Assembly (NCBI RefSeq): GCF_018320785.1
Contig: NC_054886.1
Coordinates: 28,655,732-28,719,731 of the forward strand
Origin: Cheilinus undulatus
Taxonomy: Eukaryota > Chordata > Actinopteri > Labriformes > Labridae
Reading direction: 5' to 3'
Length of the DNA stretch: 64,000 nucleotides
A model generated the notes under the pieces. That model was not told the DNA's origin. It saw only the letters and a list, made by a program, of their open reading frames with translations, and ran no database searches. Position numbers and translations under genes: made by a program. Positions within the stretch are counted from its first letter, which is position 1; every line of letters starts with the position of its first letter. This document shows, one piece after another, positions 60,931 through 64,000 of the stretch.

Positions 60931-61674
60931 GAGAGATGACCGACAAATGAGGCCATGTTTAAATGATTCTCTTCGATTTATTGCAGGGTGACATGAGCTT
61001 ACATACAGTGTGACAAACAAAAGCAAGTTTTACACGTGACCGTGTACTCTGTCCGAGAGTTACATAAACTAGGCAATAAAAGATATAACATGATACATGA
61101 TATCAGTTTGAGTTACCGTTTGTTCATTACACAAGAACTTCCTGAATTATACAATGACACATTGCAAAGTCATGCAGAAAGTCTGCAAGGAAGAATGGCA
61201 GAGGGTCAAATTTAGTGTTCAATAAATTATTCCATTAAAAATACTTTTTTAATCAGTAATTTCATTACTGTAAGCATTTATTTTACATTTTGACAGTCTG
61301 AATTCGAAACTATAAGTAGCCTAATTGTAAAAAAAAGAAATAATTGTTAGCTTTTAATGTACTTCTACTAGAGATCATGTGTCCACCACATCCAGCTTTG
61401 ACTGCAAATTAAGTAAACCAGGTCAAGCTTCTACTTTTTCCTTCCATTTTCCCATGAAGTGGTTGAATGCAGGTCAACTTTATTGGTTTTTGGAATCGTA
61501 AAGGATCATGAAAATGTTTGCTACATTAAACAATAACACCTTTTTATTGTTTTATTGAAGATTTTGGCCATCTGCTGCAGCAACATGCTACTTTCTTACT
61601 TTATCCAAGCTCCTAATCGTCTTTATAAGCCGTAATCATGGTGTCAGTAGACACACTCATGTCAGGCTTTGAAA
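60931..61674. other. intergenic, nothing recognised
   Basis: No feature supported. Confidence 0.4.
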
Positions 61675-62095
61675 TAGGGGTGCACCGATTGATCAGCCAA
61701 AATTGGTATCGGCGCCGATTTCTTTAATTTTAGGAGATCGGCCATCGGCCGATCCGTGTAAATAAGATTGGTGGATAAGATCGGTTTCATATGCCTCTAC
61801 CTATTAAAATGTGAAAAATGAAAGACTAAAGGAACTGATACAATTTAGTAGTGTGGACAGCAATGCTTTAACTTTTCATTTATAGTTGAGAGAACTACCT
61901 CATGTGCAGTTAAAACAACAAGCTTGTACTGTTTCATGGGCATTGTTCAGTGTTATTCAATAAAATAAGATTGGAACATTGAAGGTGTATGATGTCAGTT
62001 ATAAAAAAAATCGGTATCGGCCAAAATCGGAATCGGCAGGTCAGGCTTTTTAAAGATCAGTGATTGGCCAGAAAATTGCAATCGGTGCACCCCTA
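61675..62095. mobile_element. 421-bp MITE (TAGGGGTGCACCGAT ends) with perfect 8-bp duplication
   Basis: TAGGGGTGCACCGATTG at the left and its inverse 'caatcggtgcacccctac' at the right. Flanked by CTTTGAAA on both sides (61667-61674 and 62096-62103), pointing to hAT-like transposition. The interior has further inverted 'atcggtatcggc' words at both ends and no open frame. Confidence 0.9.
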
Positions 62096-62158
62096 CTTTG
62101 AAAGGACTCTAAAACACCAAATATCCAGTCATAATCCGCTGCTATTTACCTTTGAACC

Positions 62159-62580
62159 CAGGGGTGTCAAACTCAGGGTCCTGGGACCAAATCCGGCCCG
62201 TGGTACTGTTATATCCGGCCCACAAAATCATACCATATTTAAAAAGAAAAAAATGTAAATTTATCTTTGATTATTTAAAATATCCTTGTTACGTCATATT
62301 CTTAATTCTGAATCTCACGATTACAACTTGAACTTATTATTTTGACTTTATAGTTCATATTTTGACCTTTTAGTTACACAACTTTAAATTTTAAGTTATA
62401 TTTTGACCTTTTAGTTTCACAAATTTAAATTTTAAGTTATATTTTGACCTTTTAGTTTCCTGGTTTTACAATATAAAGTCACATTTTGAGATTTTAGTTT
62501 CCAAATTTCAAGTTATATTTTGACCGTTTAGTGTCACAATTATACATTTAAGTCATATTTTGACCTTAAAGCAATTTTCC
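62159..62580 (+). mobile_element. hAT-like element left part (CAGGGGTGTCAAACTCAGGG)
   Basis: CAGGGGTGTCAAACTC end and 'aaatccggcccgtgg' subterminal block, then an array of 'atattttgaccttttagttt' words. The right end is not seen before 62580. Confidence 0.65.
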
Positions 62581-62762
62581 AATTTTTGTGGGTAAGCAGA
62601 GGTAAACAACAGAGGTAAACGCATAGGCAGTGAGTATAGTCATACATTATTAAACCGCAAAACTGGAAAAACAAAAGAAAAACGAGTGAAAACCTTATGG
62701 AGACAAACTTAAAAAAGATACCAGGAAAGGTATTTTGCCAAATTGTCAACAATTAACAAAGT

Positions 62763-62820
62763 TATATATATATATATATATATATAGATAGATATGTGTG
62801 TGTATATATATATATATACT
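62763..62820. repeat. (TA)n / (GATA) microsatellite
   Basis: Alternating TA runs interrupted by 'gatagatatgtgtgtg'. Confidence 0.9.
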
Positions 62821-63132
62821 ATTCTATATTCTAACTATTCATTTCATCATCAACTATTCAACATCGACATTACTATGTATTGGTTTAATATATATAGTTT
62901 TACATACTATTGCTCATTATAAAAAGGAAATAGTCACGATCAATACCTTTTTGGAAAATTAAATTGTTCATAGTTTATTGTTAAAACAGTGTCAAATACA
63001 GTTTTGCACTACAAAATATACAAAATCCATGAGCACAGCATTAAATTGTACCTTATAGCATGACAGTTTATTTAACCATTCAAACTACTGTACTGAACAT
63101 CACCTCTTTTTGTACTCTGCCTTAAAGGGTAA

Positions 63133-63510
63133 CTAATCCCCAGAGTTTAGCTGGCAACTTTTCTGCAGACTCCTGTGTCCCATCGACAGTCTATAGTTGA
63201 CCACATTCTGCAGACTCCTGTGTCCCATCGACAGTCTGTAGTTGACCACATTCTGCAGACTCCTGTGTCCCATCGACAGTCTGTAGTTGACCACATTCTG
63301 CAGACTCCTGTGTCCCTTCAGCATCGTCTTGTTCACCAGCATCTCACCACACCACACCGCTTGTAATGTGTTGAAGTTCCTCAGCTGTTCCCGGTTAACC
63401 TCCTCTGGCAGAGCTTGCAGTGTTTGTGGGTCTGACGTCATTGTGGCCCAGATGCAGGGAGGGAGGAGCCCAGTCTGGGTCAGTCTCCATCGGCTCATAT
63501 GCAGGTTGAC
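63133..63510 (-). CDS. exon-like open frame with 15-residue repeats, unidentified
   Basis: A pyrimidine-rich TTGCAG acceptor (exon start 63510) opens two frames. One reads VNLHMSRWRLTQTG and stays open into three to four copies of a 15-residue unit (HRSLQNVVNYRLSMG). The other reads QPAYEPMETDPDWAPPSLHLGH and stops after about 38 residues. The DW.PSLHLGH word feels familiar from multi-copy fish proteins, so the piece may be a frameshifted pseudogene. A possible upstream exon with donor 'cataaag|gtaaat' lies near 63900. Function unknown. Confidence 0.3.
   Translation of the reverse strand, partial: VNLHMSRWRLTQTGLLPPCIWATMTSDPQTLQALPEEVNREQLRNFNTLQAVWCGEMLVNKTMLKGHRSLQNVVNYRLSMGHRSLQNVVNYRLSMGHRSLQNVVNYRLSMGHRSLQKSCQLNSGD
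63163..63318. repeat. 45-bp tandem repeat, about 3.5 copies
   Basis: 'ctgcagactcctgtgtccca' recurs at 63163, 63208, 63253 and 63298, exactly 45 bp apart, with nearly identical units. 45 is a multiple of three, so any coding frame across it is kept. Confidence 0.95.
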
Positions 63511-64000
63511 CTGCAATAACATTAGAATTTGAGTACATTTTAATGTGCAGTAGGAAGCACAAAATTTACCTTTGAAATATATCACAAGTACTTTTAAACT
63601 GTCATCTAGTTAGTAAAGTAGTAGTGGTAGTCAAACGTGTGTGCTTGGGAGTAAAATAAAAATGAAAAATGCTTATGTGAATGTGATTCTTAACTACCTT
63701 CATATAAAATTGTGTTAAGCAAATAAAATTTAACAAGACTAGATCAATCAAGGTGTGCTGCCCTCCCTCCGTGTTGTTTATCTGTGTAATAAACAACAAC
63801 GGTAAAATACAACATCAGCTCTAGCGAACTTTACAGGCCAGACAACCGTCCCATGGATTATCACGGTCATTATTTAAACAAACAAAAACTTTTATTTACC
63901 TTTATGAGCAAACTCGCATTAAAGAAGATATGTTGTTGTTGAAAGTGATGACCGTACGTCTCACTGCAGCAACCCAGGAAACCCGACGGCTCTGTTATGT

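Overview
The window is nuclear DNA from a teleost fish, probably a percomorph. Intron-containing vertebrate genes are spread thinly among many fish-type transposable elements: Tc1/mariner copies, hAT-like elements and MITEs, L2 and RTE LINE 3' ends, and a tRNA-derived SINE. No bacterial, organellar or viral genome is visible, and there is no operon logic. The genes here are separate eukaryotic transcription units.

Left part (1-28.6 kb). Two genes are firmly identified by spliced exons and sit head to head. On the minus strand is the 5' end of usp12 (ubiquitin-specific protease 12): three coding exons (8577-8624, 442-522, 239-322), with the rest beyond the left edge. On the plus strand, 4.1 kb from the usp12 start codon, is a complete rasl11a (Ras-like 11A small GTPase) with eight coding exons from 12698 to 27921 and an open frame of 246 codons. 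From memory, USP12 and RASL11A are also near neighbours on human 13q12, so this looks like conserved vertebrate synteny. usp12 intron 1 holds a Tc1-like copy and a 23-bp minisatellite. The intergenic spacer holds a ~77-bp tandem array. The rasl11a introns hold hAT and Tc1 copies, several of them nested, and a ~153-bp satellite.

Right part (28.6-64 kb). This is mostly a gene-poor repeat landscape. It has at least three hAT-type elements with exact 8-bp target duplications (one of them in rasl11a intron 1), several Tc1 relics, a long inverted-repeat element, LINE tails and a SINE. The one convincing gene is a minus-strand 301-codon seven-transmembrane protein (52888-53793) of uncertain family, with a splice acceptor just upstream and a poly(A) signal 20 bases downstream. 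A CpG-rich, ETS-motif-rich segment at 49.74-49.98 kb looks like a promoter with a first exon. An exon-like ORF with a 45-bp repeat lies at the right edge.

I do not see an undescribed multi-gene system. The items most worth a second look are the unassigned 7TM gene, the sharing of one internal minisatellite motif (GTGGCAAAAATGGG-like) by several hAT families with different ends, the alternating two-type 153-bp satellite, and the long inverted-repeat element with a foreign insertion in one arm only. All calls are by eye. Exon boundaries rest on reading frame, splice dinucleotides and remembered family sequence, with no alignment run.
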